Notes: generated from the sequence alone by a model not told the origin. 64,000 bases of DNA from Clostridiales bacterium (GCA_003452915.1 DMMZ01000043.1:9864-73863); one strand, 5' to 3'; counted from the stretch's first letter, positions 54,318-63,888 are shown. Made by a program: numbers and translations.

Positions 54318-55733
54318 TTATTTCTGAAAAATATCAAATGAACCGAGAACATACCTCTTTAGCGATAAAAAGTCAGCAGCGTTGATTTTGCCGTCGTCAT
54401 TCAAGTCACATGAAGTCTTATAATATTCGTCAGCCTTTACTGTTCCTAAAAACAAGCGCTTTATATACAGGTAATCAACTGCAGTTACAGTACCGTTTCC
54501 GTTTGCATCCCCCTTACGACTGATTACCGCCACGGCAGGATTGTTTTCGTCCATCAATACAGCATAATCTCCTGTTGCAATCTCACCGCTTTCTTTGAGC
54601 ATACCATTTCTGTCATATATCTGTACACCACTGTTAAAAAGGAGCGATAAATTTTTAACCGTAAAACTCTCAGATTTTACATTTAATGCCGAATTAACGA
54701 AGTTTGCTTTTACCTTTTCTGTTTCATTAAAGCCAAGCTTGTAGAGGTTGCTCTCGTTTGATAATACTACAATCGGATATGAACTCATATGACCTTCGTA
54801 GCTGATAATAACCGTACTTCTTCCTGCAATTCCAGCTTTCGAATTAATAACCGTAAACCCTTGATTAATAATAGCGGTCGTTTCGTCATCGTAGGTTATT
54901 GTTAGGAATAGACCTGAAGTATCAATATTTTCTCCCTCTTTGTAAAACAACTTTACCGGTGCCGTTTTTACCTCAACAGAGTAAATATCCTTGCTGTTAT
55001 CTGCTGTTGCTATTGTTGCTGTATCTGAGGGGGTTGTGTAAAGATATTCACAGTATTCCATAGCAACCCATCCCTCATATGAATAATAGGATGTTTTACC
55101 CCAAAGCATATCCCCTGTCTTTTTAGTCTGTGATATTGCAATTTTAGTTTCTTTGGCAATACGTGATACCGCACTGTAGGAAGTATCGGGTCCGCTTCTG
55201 ATATTAAGAATTTCATTAGTAACGTATATATCACCTGCGAGAACTTCAGCACTGTCTACATATGCACCGGTTGGTTCAACACCTGCCTGCCAGCCCCAAC
55301 CTGCGTATATATTCCAGAAACCGGGTGTTATTTCCTGTTCAAAAACAGTCTCTCTTGCATGTATCATCCGATTGTTGCCTAAATAAATCGCAGAGTGACC
55401 GCCTTCGGATGTATAAAAATACAGCACCGCTCCAACAGGAATGTTCTCTTTCGATTTAGAGATCATCCATTTGTTGCGTGCTTGTCCTGCACTTGAAATA
55501 TATGCATTTGAGTAAATGCCTGCTGCCTCGTAACAGATACGAACATATCGCTGACAATAACCGTCATACGCCCTGCTGCCGGTAAGACTGCGTGCATAAG
55601 CAATTATCATTTCAACTTGTGTTAAATTAGCGGAAGCTTCGGCTTTAAGTGTAACATTTGTTACCGGATCTGCAACTCCGATGAGTATAACCGCCATGAC
55701 CAGGACGGCTATGTATTTCTTAATGTTTTTCAA
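54318..55733 (-). CDS. Secreted NlpC/P60-like protein with SH3, Ig-like and type I dockerin domains
   Basis: 471 residues. Signal peptide to about residue 31. A papain-fold CHAP/NlpC-P60-type domain (about 38-160) has Cys in DGYCQRYVR and His in GGHSAIYLG. SH3b follows (about 168-230, LNIRSGPDTSYSAV), then a bacterial Ig-like domain with the AGRST end. The C-terminal dockerin has two Ca-binding repeats, GDANGNGTVTAVDYLYIKR and CDLNDDGKINAADFLSLKR. A cell-wall hydrolase that could dock onto a scaffoldin. Confidence 0.85.
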   Translation of the reverse strand: MKNIKKYIAVLVMAVILIGVADPVTNVTLKAEASANLTQVEMIIAYARSLTGSRAYDGYCQRYVRICYEAAGIYSNAYISSAGQARNKWMISKSKENIPVGAVLYFYTSEGGHSAIYLGNNRMIHARETVFEQEITPGFWNIYAGWGWQAGVEPTGAYVDSAEVLAGDIYVTNEILNIRSGPDTSYSAVSRIAKETKIAISQTKKTGDMLWGKTSYYSYEGWVAMEYCEYLYTTPSDTATIATADNSKDIYSVEVKTAPVKLFYKEGENIDTSGLFLTITYDDETTAIINQGFTVINSKAGIAGRSTVIISYEGHMSSYPIVVLSNESNLYKLGFNETEKVKANFVNSALNVKSESFTVKNLSLLFNSGVQIYDRNGMLKESGEIATGDYAVLMDENNPAVAVISRKGDANGNGTVTAVDYLYIKRLFLGTVKADEYYKTSCDLNDDGKINAADFLSLKRYVLGSFDIFQK

Positions 55734-55769
55734 ATGTAATCCCCTACATCTAATACCAAATTTTTAAGT

Positions 55770-55798
55770 ATTATAACATGTTTGTCTTCATTTGTCAA
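55770..55798 (-). promoter_or_regulatory. Promoter of the dockerin-protein gene
   Basis: Minus strand TTGACA (55798-55793), 17-base spacer, TATAAT (55775-55770). The rest of 55800-55980 is AT-rich with no gene seen. Confidence 0.8.
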
Positions 55799-55979
55799 GT
55801 TTCACTAGTATTTACTTACAAATCATCATATTTTAGGTTATTATTACATTATATTCATTTTTTATGCCAAAAAAGCATCTTTCATACAAAATATTGCGGT
55901 TTTGGTTAATTATTATTCTATGCAGATTTATAGAAAAGTCCATTTATATTAGAAATTTTTTACTGGTAATTTATTACAT

Positions 55980-56022
55980 AAAAAACCTCCGCATAAACGG
56001 TTTTTTCCGTATTTATGCGGAG
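55980..56022 (-). terminator. Terminator of the long leftward operon ending with the ROK gene
   Basis: Minus strand CTCCGCATAAATACGG pairs with CCGTTTATGCGGAG around six A residues, then GTTTTTTAT. Confidence 0.88.
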
Positions 56023-56041
56023 ACTATTTAAAACAAATTTA

Positions 56042-57418
56042 TTAATTCAACTTAGGAAGGCTTGCTGCCGCAACCGATTGTCCGACTCTGCGTGAGCTTT
56101 CGTCGGGAATATGCAGTTTTACTTGACTTGCAAGCTCGGGGAACTCTGTATCGAGAACCTCCTGAGCCTTTTTAAGGAGGATTACACCGCCCTCTCCCGA
56201 GGTAACTCTGCCCATTATAAGAACGTGCTTAATCTTGTAGAATTCTGCATAAAATGCGATTGCATAACCGAAATATACACCGATTGTATCATAAATTTTA
56301 ACAGCTCTTTCGTCGCCTTCAGCCATAAGACGCTGAACAACCTTAAGCTTCTCTGCAGGTGAAGCAGATTCGTCAAGCTCAATTCCTGCAGCAGGGCATA
56401 GCTTTATAACGCCATCCTGCGAGAAATATTTAACACCGCAGCCATAATCGCCCGACCACTCATCAACCATTGCGTCCTTGCTGTAATCAACGGGAACAAA
56501 AGCAAGCTCGTTGAGCCAACCTGTTATGTTGCCCTGCTCGTCTACATAGCCACCTGCCTCGGAGGTACCCATTGCAACACCGAGAACATTCACGTCGTTA
56601 AGCTCCATTGCTCCTGCAAGAGCTGTTACGTCACCGTCGTTTGCAACTTCGATCGGGATGTTTTCACCGATCTCTTTAGCAACATCTATATACATATTCT
56701 TTACATACTTATCAAAATCCTCATCGGAAACTTTTAAGAAGAGCGAAGCAATCATAATGCGGTTGTCAACGTAAACGCCTGCACTGGAAACGCCTATGCC
56801 ATCAACTCTGGGCATATGTGAAGCTGCTGTTTTCATCGACTCAAGAATTCCCTGATACTGATAAGAAGGATCACTGTTCAACTTTGGATGCCAAATAACT
56901 TCCTCAGAATATACAGCTTCACCATCAATAACAGCACTGACTTTTCTGTCACTTCCGCCTGCATCAAAACCAATGCGGCAGCCGTCCAGATGACGACCTA
57001 CAGGAGAAGCTGCTTCGTATGTAACCGGAGCATTTTCAATGCTTCTTAGCTCAACTTCAAACGGTTTTTCATAAACTCTTGACATGAAGTGGAAATCGAA
57101 ATTTCTTAAAGCTTTATCCTGATAAGCTGCTTTTATCTTCTCACCGACAATAGTACTTCCTGCGATAATAATTTTATATCCGCCGACAACCCAAAGTAGT
57201 GCCTTTACCATTCTCTCAACAAAACGGAAATTCTCGTCATCATGACCAGTGCCGTCTGCAAATATTCTTGTTTTGTAAATTGTTGTATAACCCTTGTTAC
57301 GCTGACATCCGATAACAAGGTCTTGTCCATTGTCCTTTGTTTTCTCTCTCATTTCGCGGCACACGACAGAAAGTGGTGTGAAAAGCGGGTCTAAAACTGC
57401 CTGTACTTTAAGCTTCAT
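56042..57418 (-). CDS. ROK-family protein, probable amino-sugar kinase
   Basis: 458 residues, about 150 more than simple ROK kinases because of an N-terminal extension (KLKVQAVLDPLFTPLSVVCREM). The kinase fold begins near 148 (GCRIGFDAGGSDRK) and includes EVANDGDVTALAGAM, VLGVAMGTSEAGGY and IMGRVTSGEGG. It overlaps nagA by 11 bases, so it likely acts on GlcNAc or a breakdown product. The zinc-binding Cys cluster of NagC-type ROK proteins is not seen. Confidence 0.78.
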   Translation of the reverse strand: MKLKVQAVLDPLFTPLSVVCREMREKTKDNGQDLVIGCQRNKGYTTIYKTRIFADGTGHDDENFRFVERMVKALLWVVGGYKIIIAGSTIVGEKIKAAYQDKALRNFDFHFMSRVYEKPFEVELRSIENAPVTYEAASPVGRHLDGCRIGFDAGGSDRKVSAVIDGEAVYSEEVIWHPKLNSDPSYQYQGILESMKTAASHMPRVDGIGVSSAGVYVDNRIMIASLFLKVSDEDFDKYVKNMYIDVAKEIGENIPIEVANDGDVTALAGAMELNDVNVLGVAMGTSEAGGYVDEQGNITGWLNELAFVPVDYSKDAMVDEWSGDYGCGVKYFSQDGVIKLCPAAGIELDESASPAEKLKVVQRLMAEGDERAVKIYDTIGVYFGYAIAFYAEFYKIKHVLIMGRVTSGEGGVILLKKAQEVLDTEFPELASQVKLHIPDESSRRVGQSVAAASLPKLN

Positions 57419-58553
57419 AACGTATGGAACCTCCGATAATTGTTTTCTTTATTTCAAATCTTTCGTCTGCGACTATAATATCTGCATCTTTGCCTATCTC
57501 GATTGAACCCTTTCTGTCCGCTATACCGAGAGCGGTTGCAGGATTTAAAGAAGCACAATTAACAGCCTCGGAAACAGTTAAATCAGTGTTTGCAAGTAAA
57601 TTATACACACCCTTGTTGAGAGTAAGCACGCTGCCTGCAATTGTTCCGTCCTCAAGTCTGCACTCAATCCCCTTTAAGATAATCTTTTGACCGCCGAGAG
57701 TATATTCACCGTCAGAAAGTCCACCCGATCTCAAGCAATCGGTAATAATTATGAGTTTATCCTTTTTGAGCTTATAAACTGTCGAGAAAAGAGCCGGATG
57801 AATATGGAAAGTATCGCATATAAGCTCTACATATACGTCATTGTTAAGTGCTGCACCTACAACACCGGGGTTGCGGTGTCCGAGAGAAGTCATAGCGTTG
57901 AAAAGATGAGTAATCTGCTTTACACCTGCAGTAATAGCGTCACAAGCCTGTTCATAACTTGCATCGGTATGTCCCATTGAAACTATTGTATCGCACTCTC
58001 TTACTATTTTTTTAATAGCACTAAAATTCGTATCCATTTCAGGAGCAAGAGTAACTATCTTAATAACATCGGAATTCTCGATTATTACATCAGCATCAGG
58101 TTTTTGTATGTAGGCTTCGTTCTGTGCACCTTTCTTCTTGGGGTTTACATAAGGACCTTCCGCATTCATACCAAGAATAGTTGTACCCATCCAGGATTTA
58201 CTTTCTTCGGTCAGAGATCGAACAACATCAGCTGCTTTGTTTAAATCCTCTCTGGGAATAGTAACAGTTGTGGGAAGCCATCCCGTTACACCTTTCTTAA
58301 CCAAACCTTCAGACATAATTCTGATACCCTCAGGTTTACAATCAGATGTATCCTCGCCAAGATACCCGTGGATATGTACGTCTATCAGGCCTGGAGCTAC
58401 ATACGCACCTTTAGCGTCGATAATTTCCGTACCGTCAGGAATAATTCCGGTTGTTGAATCGAAAATATCGACAATTTTATCCTCAAAAACCAAAGTTTTA
58501 CCTGTAAGAACCCGATCTTTGAGAACAATTTTTCCGTTGATAATCGCTTTCAT
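57408..58553 (-). CDS. nagA: N-acetylglucosamine-6-phosphate deacetylase
   Basis: Removes acetate from GlcNAc-6-phosphate. 381 residues. Metal and substrate motifs: DVHIHGYLGEDTSD (58-71), GMNAEGPYVNPKKKGAQ (about 127-143), ISLGHT-type VSMGHTDA, THLFNAMTSLGHR and the catalytic Asp in IITDCLR. It shares the operon with the ROK kinase. Confidence 0.95.
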   Translation of the reverse strand: MKAIINGKIVLKDRVLTGKTLVFEDKIVDIFDSTTGIIPDGTEIIDAKGAYVAPGLIDVHIHGYLGEDTSDCKPEGIRIMSEGLVKKGVTGWLPTTVTIPREDLNKAADVVRSLTEESKSWMGTTILGMNAEGPYVNPKKKGAQNEAYIQKPDADVIIENSDVIKIVTLAPEMDTNFSAIKKIVRECDTIVSMGHTDASYEQACDAITAGVKQITHLFNAMTSLGHRNPGVVGAALNNDVYVELICDTFHIHPALFSTVYKLKKDKLIIITDCLRSGGLSDGEYTLGGQKIILKGIECRLEDGTIAGSVLTLNKGVYNLLANTDLTVSEAVNCASLNPATALGIADRKGSIEIGKDADIIVADERFEIKKTIIGGSIRYEA

Positions 58554-58588
58554 GAATAGAACACCTCAAATTTTTATAATTAATTTTC

Positions 58589-59242
58589 TTATTTACCTGT
58601 TAATTTTTCAATACTGTCGTTATCGCCAACAATTACAACCTTTTCATCTGCGCGAAACAATCTTTCCGGGTTATTAAAAATCTCAAAGTTCTGGTTATCG
58701 TAATCGCAGGTTGCTATTACGTTTACCCCGTATTTTTTACGGATTTCAAGTTCCCTTATACTCATACCAATCCAACGTTTTGGAACCTTTATCTCAGCAA
58801 TTGAAAATTTGTCTGATAGGTTAAAATACTCCAGAACGTCATTTTTAGCAAGAATTTGTGCCAGCTTTTGAGCCATGTCCTTCTCGGGGAACACAACAAC
58901 ATCGGCACCGAGTTTTATTAGAACTTTTTTTTGCCGTTCACTGGAGGCTCTGGCGACAATTTTATTCGCTCCCATTTCCTTTAAAAGCAGTGTGATTAAA
59001 ATACTGTCCTGCATATTATTTTCCATACAGACAACACAACAGTCATAATTATTCACTCCTGCTGTACGAAGCACACTCTCATTGGTGGCATCACCGCAAA
59101 TTGCAGAAACCACTTGATCTCCTATTTGATCGATCTCGGCTTCGTCTTTATTTATAACAAGAACCTGATGACCGCTTTCGGAAAGAGTCAATGCCAGAGT
59201 TTTTCCGAAATTACCAAGCCCTATAATACAAAAGCTTTTCAT
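58589..59242 (-). CDS. ktrA: KtrA/TrkA regulatory subunit (RCK) of a potassium uptake system
   Basis: 217 residues. The RCK_N Rossmann motif is IIGLGNFGKTLALTLSESG (6-24). An RCK_C domain covers the last 75 residues, ending DNDSIEKLTGK. It binds nucleotides on the cytosolic face and opens the KtrB channel encoded just upstream (25-base gap). Confidence 0.92.
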   Translation of the reverse strand: MKSFCIIGLGNFGKTLALTLSESGHQVLVINKDEAEIDQIGDQVVSAICGDATNESVLRTAGVNNYDCCVVCMENNMQDSILITLLLKEMGANKIVARASSERQKKVLIKLGADVVVFPEKDMAQKLAQILAKNDVLEYFNLSDKFSIAEIKVPKRWIGMSIRELEIRKKYGVNVIATCDYDNQNFEIFNNPERLFRADEKVVIVGDNDSIEKLTGK

Positions 59243-59267
59243 TTTTTATAAATCCCTTTCAAATTTT

Positions 59268-60653
59268 TTAACCAATACAAATATTAGCCTTGGGGTATCT
59301 AAAGTTTTGTTTATCACTGTCAAGTCCCATTAAAATTGCATAGGTAATAGTTATTATTCCTACTCTGCCAAAGAACATTAGCGCTATTAATACTAACTGA
59401 CCTATATTGCTTAAATCAGGAGTAACACCGGTCGAAAGCCCAACAGTACCAAAGGCAGAAAAAGCTTCAAAAGCAACATTTATAAAATCCTGACCTTTTT
59501 CTGTAAAACTTAATATGAAGCTGCTTAACATAACCATAATACCTGCAATTATCATAAGAGCAAATGCGCGTAAGATGATATTGCTTTCCACTCTGTGTTT
59601 TCGAATATTAACATCTTTATTTCCTCTGGTTATTTGGAAAACAGATATTATAATAATAGCAAAAGTAACCGTTTTTATTCCACCTGCAGTTGAGCCAGAA
59701 GAACCGCCTATAAACATAAGTGCCATAGCCAATACCTTAGAAGATCCGTCAAGGTCTGCCAAAGGAATTGTAGAAAATCCTGCTGTTCTACAGGTTATTG
59801 ACATAAATAGCGAACGCAAAAACTTTCCGCCTACCGAAGCTTCACCCATAGTTGCCGGATTGTTCCATTCCGTAGCACTGAAAATAATAGCACCTGAGAT
59901 TATAAGGAATGCACTTATTGTTAAGACCATTTTTGAATAAAGCATCAGCTTTCTGTGTTCTTTAATAGCCTTGTAAATATCATACCAGACGATAAAGCCT
60001 AAGCCACCGCATATTATAAGAAAACCTATAACTAAATTTACATATAAATCGTCAGCAAAAAATTCAAGGCTTGAAAATTTACCGCTGAATCTGCCGAATA
60101 TATCAAAACCGGCATTGCAGAAGGCACTTACCGAATGGAAAATACTTTTAGATACTCCCTCTCCAAAGCCAAACATTGGTATAAACTTAAAGGAAAGCAA
60201 TAATGCGCCTAAACCCTCAAATGTGAAGGTAAAAGCAAGCATATTCTTTATAAAAGAAAACATTTTTTCTCCGGAAAAAAGATTCATCGACTGAACAAAA
60301 ACAACACGTTCTTTTGGGGTTACCCTACGGTTTAATAATATGTTGAACATCATTGCCATCGACATTATACCAAGACCGCCTATTTGGATAAGTGTAAGAA
60401 TAACCGTTTTTCCAAAGCTTGACCAATATATATCAGTATCAACGAGCACTAAACCCGTAACACAGGTTGCGCTTGTCGAGGTAAAATACGCTGTAAGAGG
60501 ATTGGTAAATACCCGATTTACAGACGAAATCGGAAGCATGAGAAATATTGCTCCTACGGTTATAACACCAAAAAAACCGAAAATTATTATCTGCGCAGGT
60601 GTTAATCTGCGTATTTTATGAAATTTTTCTGTATTAGAATTCCATTTTGACAT
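59268..60653 (-). CDS. ktrB: KtrB/TrkH potassium transporter membrane subunit
   Basis: 461 residues, four membrane-pore-membrane repeats. Selectivity-filter motifs include TSATCVTGL, SAFCNAGFD, TCRTAGFST and SAFGTVGLSTG, the four Gly sites of the family. ATG 60653 overlaps the end of lemA by 20 bases; GGAGGC lies 14 bases upstream. Forms the pore with KtrA. Confidence 0.93.
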   Translation of the reverse strand: MSKWNSNTEKFHKIRRLTPAQIIIFGFFGVITVGAIFLMLPISSVNRVFTNPLTAYFTSTSATCVTGLVLVDTDIYWSSFGKTVILTLIQIGGLGIMSMAMMFNILLNRRVTPKERVVFVQSMNLFSGEKMFSFIKNMLAFTFTFEGLGALLLSFKFIPMFGFGEGVSKSIFHSVSAFCNAGFDIFGRFSGKFSSLEFFADDLYVNLVIGFLIICGGLGFIVWYDIYKAIKEHRKLMLYSKMVLTISAFLIISGAIIFSATEWNNPATMGEASVGGKFLRSLFMSITCRTAGFSTIPLADLDGSSKVLAMALMFIGGSSGSTAGGIKTVTFAIIIISVFQITRGNKDVNIRKHRVESNIILRAFALMIIAGIMVMLSSFILSFTEKGQDFINVAFEAFSAFGTVGLSTGVTPDLSNIGQLVLIALMFFGRVGIITITYAILMGLDSDKQNFRYPKANICIG

Positions 60654-61176
60654 CTGAACGTTTGGTTGCCTCCGCCTCAAAGAATTCTCTCTTACTCTTT
60701 CCCATCATTCCGGCAACTATACTCGACGGGAAGGATACAATTATATTATTAAATATGGTTACATTTCCGTTATAAGCGCGACGTGAAGCCTGCAGATGCT
60801 CTTCCACATCCATAACAGCCATCTGGAGCTGCTTGAAGTTTTCGCTTGCTTTTAGATCTGGATAATTTTCAACAAGCACGTTTATCTTACCAAGCATTTC
60901 ATCCATTTTGGAATTTTCCTGATTACGTTCGCCCATTGTCATTCCACGACGAAGATTAACCACTTTTGTCAGTGTTTCTACCTCGTGCTTTGCATAGCCC
61001 TTTGTTATGTCAAGCATTTTTGTAAGAACATCATAACGCTTTGTCAAAGCTACATCTATTCCAGATTCCGCTTCGTCTATTTTTACTTCCGCTCTTGCTA
61101 TACTATTTCTTGTGCTGATATACCATAAAAGAACGACTAAAATTATTCCGCCGATAACATACAATAAAATATCCAT
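60634..61176 (-). CDS. lemA: LemA-family membrane protein
   Basis: 180 residues. One N-terminal helix (about 3-20, ILLYVIGGIILVVLLWY) is followed by a long helical domain: NSIARAEVKIDEAESGIDVALTKRYDVL, the LemA signature. ATG 61176 is the start because GGAGAAATGGAG lies 7 bases upstream; the frame extends 36 codons into the structured leader. LemA is often encoded near DUF3137 proteins, as in the two genes upstream. Confidence 0.9.
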   Translation of the reverse strand: MDILLYVIGGIILVVLLWYISTRNSIARAEVKIDEAESGIDVALTKRYDVLTKMLDITKGYAKHEVETLTKVVNLRRGMTMGERNQENSKMDEMLGKINVLVENYPDLKASENFKQLQMAVMDVEEHLQASRRAYNGNVTIFNNIIVSFPSSIVAGMMGKSKREFFEAEATKRSDVKMEF

Positions 61177-61183
61177 AATAAGC

Positions 61184-61248
61184 TCCATTTCTCCGGCGAC
61201 ACAAAAATAATATAAAATCTTTTCAACCATTCGCGCCGGACGAATGGC
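61184..61248 (-). promoter_or_regulatory. Switch-like pseudoknot/RBS element, copy D (covarying core)
   Basis: Minus strand CCATTCG (61247-61241) and CGAATGG (61233-61227) make a 7-bp stem with loop TCCGGCG (61240-61234), complementary to CGCCGGA (61198-61192) in the GTCGCCGGAGAAATGG arm before the lemA ATG. The core differs from copies A-C (CCAACGA), yet both strands changed together. Confidence 0.7.
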
Positions 61249-61251
61249 TGC

Positions 61252-61356
61252 GCCGGTTGCGACCGGCTTGCAAAAAGTAGTCACCGACCACTTTTTGAAC
61301 TATGAAGAATTACAAAGGTATTGGTAATTCTTCTCACGGTTGAAAGACTTTCAACC
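61252..61356 (-). promoter_or_regulatory. Chain of four hairpins upstream of element D
   Basis: In plus coordinates: GGTTGAAAGA.CTTTCAACC type hairpin (61338-61356); GAAGAATTAC/GTAATTCTTC (61304-61333); CAAAAAGT.GTC/GAC.ACTTTTTG (61271-61297); GCCGGT/ACCGGC (61252-61267). They tile nearly the whole gap between the DUF3137 gene and lemA. The first belongs to the TTGAAAG/CTTTCAA family. Confidence 0.7.
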
Positions 61357-61365
61357 TATGTCCTC

Positions 61366-62265
61366 CTAATTTTGTTTATATAAATTTCTGTCTAACTTAA
61401 GCTCATCTACAAACTGTGTTATAACTGTTAACTCATCTTTTATCGATTGAACAATGTTTTCATCCAGCGGACTGTATATTGGTGGTTCAAATGCATCTGT
61501 GTCATCATAAATGCCTACGTGAAGTTTGGACTCCGAAAAACATAAAATGAGTTCTCCTTCTTTCACGTCGTTTAATTTCATTATATTCTGCATAAAGTGA
61601 GGAGTAAGAATATAATACGCTTCATGTTGATTGTCGGTATATACATCGAAATCTGAGTTGAAAACGGAATCTTCAAGTTTTATTTTTATAAATCTTTCGG
61701 TCTCAGGAGTAAACCAACTTGAATTTGTTTTTGAATGAGCAAAGCTTTTTTCCTTTACCAGAAGGTTTGATGCAAAGCTTTTGTTGAAGTCAAAAACCAT
61801 CCAACGACCTTTGAAATATGTATATGTATGTTTACCTTTTCGCTGAATTAATACATCAGCCTGTTCAAAGCTGATATCTTTATATCTGCCTTTTATATAA
61901 TCATTACTGTTGTATAAGTTTCCCATACTCATCATACCGGTATTTTCTATTGTCTCTTCCGGCATTCCGTTTTCGGCGTCAAAATATAAATCTGTAAATG
62001 AATTTTTTAATATATCTTCGACAATCTGACGTTTATAGCCGGTTTTATAAGCCTTAACCTTTTTATTGGTAATCAGAAACCTCATTGATATTGCTGCTAA
62101 AATAAAAATTATAAAAGGAACAAATAAATTATCAATTAATTCTCCATTTGAAAACCTTAATAAAAAAGCAATTAAAATACTTATTCCAAATAAAATGTTG
62201 TTAATCACACAATAAATCGATAAACTTTTTCTTTCTTTCTCGAGCCCTGAAAAAATTTCGTTCAT
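61366..62265 (-). CDS. DUF3137 membrane protein, copy 2
   Basis: 299 residues. Two N-terminal helices are followed by the DUF3137 domain (VEDILKNSFTDLYFDAENG, GRYKDISFEQADVLIQRKGKHTYTYFKGRW, FDVYTDNQHEAYYILTPHFMQNI), and it ends VDELKLDRNLYKQN. Tandem paralogue of the next gene with the same length. DUF3137 proteins are commonly encoded beside LemA; function unknown. Confidence 0.85.
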   Translation of the reverse strand: MNEIFSGLEKERKSLSIYCVINNILFGISILIAFLLRFSNGELIDNLFVPFIIFILAAISMRFLITNKKVKAYKTGYKRQIVEDILKNSFTDLYFDAENGMPEETIENTGMMSMGNLYNSNDYIKGRYKDISFEQADVLIQRKGKHTYTYFKGRWMVFDFNKSFASNLLVKEKSFAHSKTNSSWFTPETERFIKIKLEDSVFNSDFDVYTDNQHEAYYILTPHFMQNIMKLNDVKEGELILCFSESKLHVGIYDDTDAFEPPIYSPLDENIVQSIKDELTVITQFVDELKLDRNLYKQN

Positions 62266-62286
62266 AAAAATTATTAACCTTTTATG

Positions 62287-63186
62287 CTAACTATTTTGTT
62301 TATATAAATTTCTATCCAGCTTAAGCTCATCTACAAAGCGTGTTATAACATTTATCTCATCGTTTATTGAAGATACAACTCCTGCGTCCAGCGCTCTGAA
62401 AATCGGAGGTTCAAATGCGTTTTTATTGTTATTTACACCCACATGCAACCTTGAGGTAACAAAGCAAAGAATCAATTTTCCGTCTGTACGGTCACGCAGT
62501 GTCTTAATACTCTGCATTATGTGTGGAGTAAGTATGTAATAAGCCTCGTGTTCATTTGCTGCGTAAACATCAAAATCCCTGTTAAATTCAGCATCTTCAA
62601 GGTCCAGCTTTTCCATTCTGTCTTCCTTTGCAGTAAACCAACCGCTATTTGACTTTGCGTAATGGAAGCCGCTCTCTCTAACCTGCATATCAGCCGCAAA
62701 ATTCTTGTTGAACTCAAAAATCATCCAACGACCTTTGAAATAAGTTGTAGTTGTTGTTGTTTTGCCGTTGGAGGTTACCTGCTGTATGCAGACATCAGAT
62801 TGTTCAAAGTTTATATCCTTGTATTTTCCTCTAATATAATCATCGCTGTGGTAACGGTTGCCCATCATCATCATGCCCGTGTCTTTTATCGTTCCTTGAG
62901 CCAAACCATTTTTAGGGTCAAAATATAAATCAGTAAAGGATTTTTTTAATATAGCCTCTACTATATCATGCTTATAACTCTTTACATATGCACTTTGCTT
63001 TTTCCAAGTAAAAGATAAATAATAAATTATTGTTGCTAGAAAAAACAAAACAGGAACAAAAACAGCATTGGTATTTCTTAATGGTAAAAATGAAAGTCCG
63101 GAAATAAGCAATAAAAGACCATTAAGTAAATAACACTTCATAACGGCTTTTCTATTTTTTTCTAAACGAAAAAGTACCTCGTCCAT
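62287..63186 (-). CDS. DUF3137 membrane protein, copy 1
   Basis: 299 residues, the upstream member of the tandem pair. Same layout: two N-terminal helices, VEAILKKSFTDLYFDPKNG, GKYKDINFEQSDVCIQQV, and VDELKLDRNLYKQNS at the end. It differs mainly in a five-residue insertion at SNGKTTTTTTYF. The short 20-base gap between the copies and equal lengths suggest a recent local duplication followed by divergence. Confidence 0.85.
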   Translation of the reverse strand: MDEVLFRLEKNRKAVMKCYLLNGLLLLISGLSFLPLRNTNAVFVPVLFFLATIIYYLSFTWKKQSAYVKSYKHDIVEAILKKSFTDLYFDPKNGLAQGTIKDTGMMMMGNRYHSDDYIRGKYKDINFEQSDVCIQQVTSNGKTTTTTTYFKGRWMIFEFNKNFAADMQVRESGFHYAKSNSGWFTAKEDRMEKLDLEDAEFNRDFDVYAANEHEAYYILTPHIMQSIKTLRDRTDGKLILCFVTSRLHVGVNNNKNAFEPPIFRALDAGVVSSINDEINVITRFVDELKLDRNLYKQNS

Positions 63187-63219
63187 ATGAACAACTACCC
63201 CCTTATAATATTATACACT

Positions 63220-63888
63220 TTATGCTAGACTTGTCAAGAGTATCCATAAATCGTCAGCGTCTTTCGCAACAATTTTTGCACCATTTATATGTAAAAAATC
63301 AGAATCTCTGAAACCCCACCCAACGCATATTATATCTATCTCGGCGTTTTTAGCAGTCTGAATGTCGACCTCGCTGTCACCAATAAATAAAGTATGGCTT
63401 TTATCACTTTCGAATAATTCAACAGCATCAAATATAAGTCGGGGAGATGGTTTTCTGGTTTCCTCGGTTGTAGCACCGAACGCAAATTTTATATCGAAAA
63501 TATCCCTAAAAAAATATGCACACAGCTCTTTGACTTCTGAATCATTTTTATTAGAAACAACACCAATTTTATAATCACTATCTTTTAACTTTCTCAGCAA
63601 TTCCGTTATACCTTTATACGGTTTTGTGAGGTTTTTCATGTTATTCTTATAATATTCGCCAAAAAGGTGTATAGCCATAGAATGTTGTTCGTCACTGCAA
63701 TCCTCCGGCATAGCACGTCGGAGCAACGTTGGGATTCCGTTGCCTATATAGGAACAAATTTCTTCCTGCGTTTTGATATTAAAGGAAAACCTTGATAGAA
63801 CATAATTGACTCCATCGGTAAGGTCACCGAGTGTGTCAAGCAACGTTCCGTCAAGGTCAAATAACAAGGTATCGTACTTTTTGCTCAT
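63220..63888 (-). CDS. HAD hydrolase, phosphoglycolate phosphatase-like
   Basis: 222 residues of HAD subfamily IA. Motif I DLDGTLLDT (11-19), motif II VVSNKND, motif III Lys in KPSPRLIFDAV and motif IV FIGDSEVDIQTA. It dephosphorylates small metabolites (phosphoglycolate or nucleotide type). ATG 63888 overlaps the acpP stop (ATGA), so translation is coupled. Confidence 0.88.
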   Translation of the reverse strand: MSKKYDTLLFDLDGTLLDTLGDLTDGVNYVLSRFSFNIKTQEEICSYIGNGIPTLLRRAMPEDCSDEQHSMAIHLFGEYYKNNMKNLTKPYKGITELLRKLKDSDYKIGVVSNKNDSEVKELCAYFFRDIFDIKFAFGATTEETRKPSPRLIFDAVELFESDKSHTLFIGDSEVDIQTAKNAEIDIICVGWGFRDSDFLHINGAKIVAKDADDLWILLTSLA

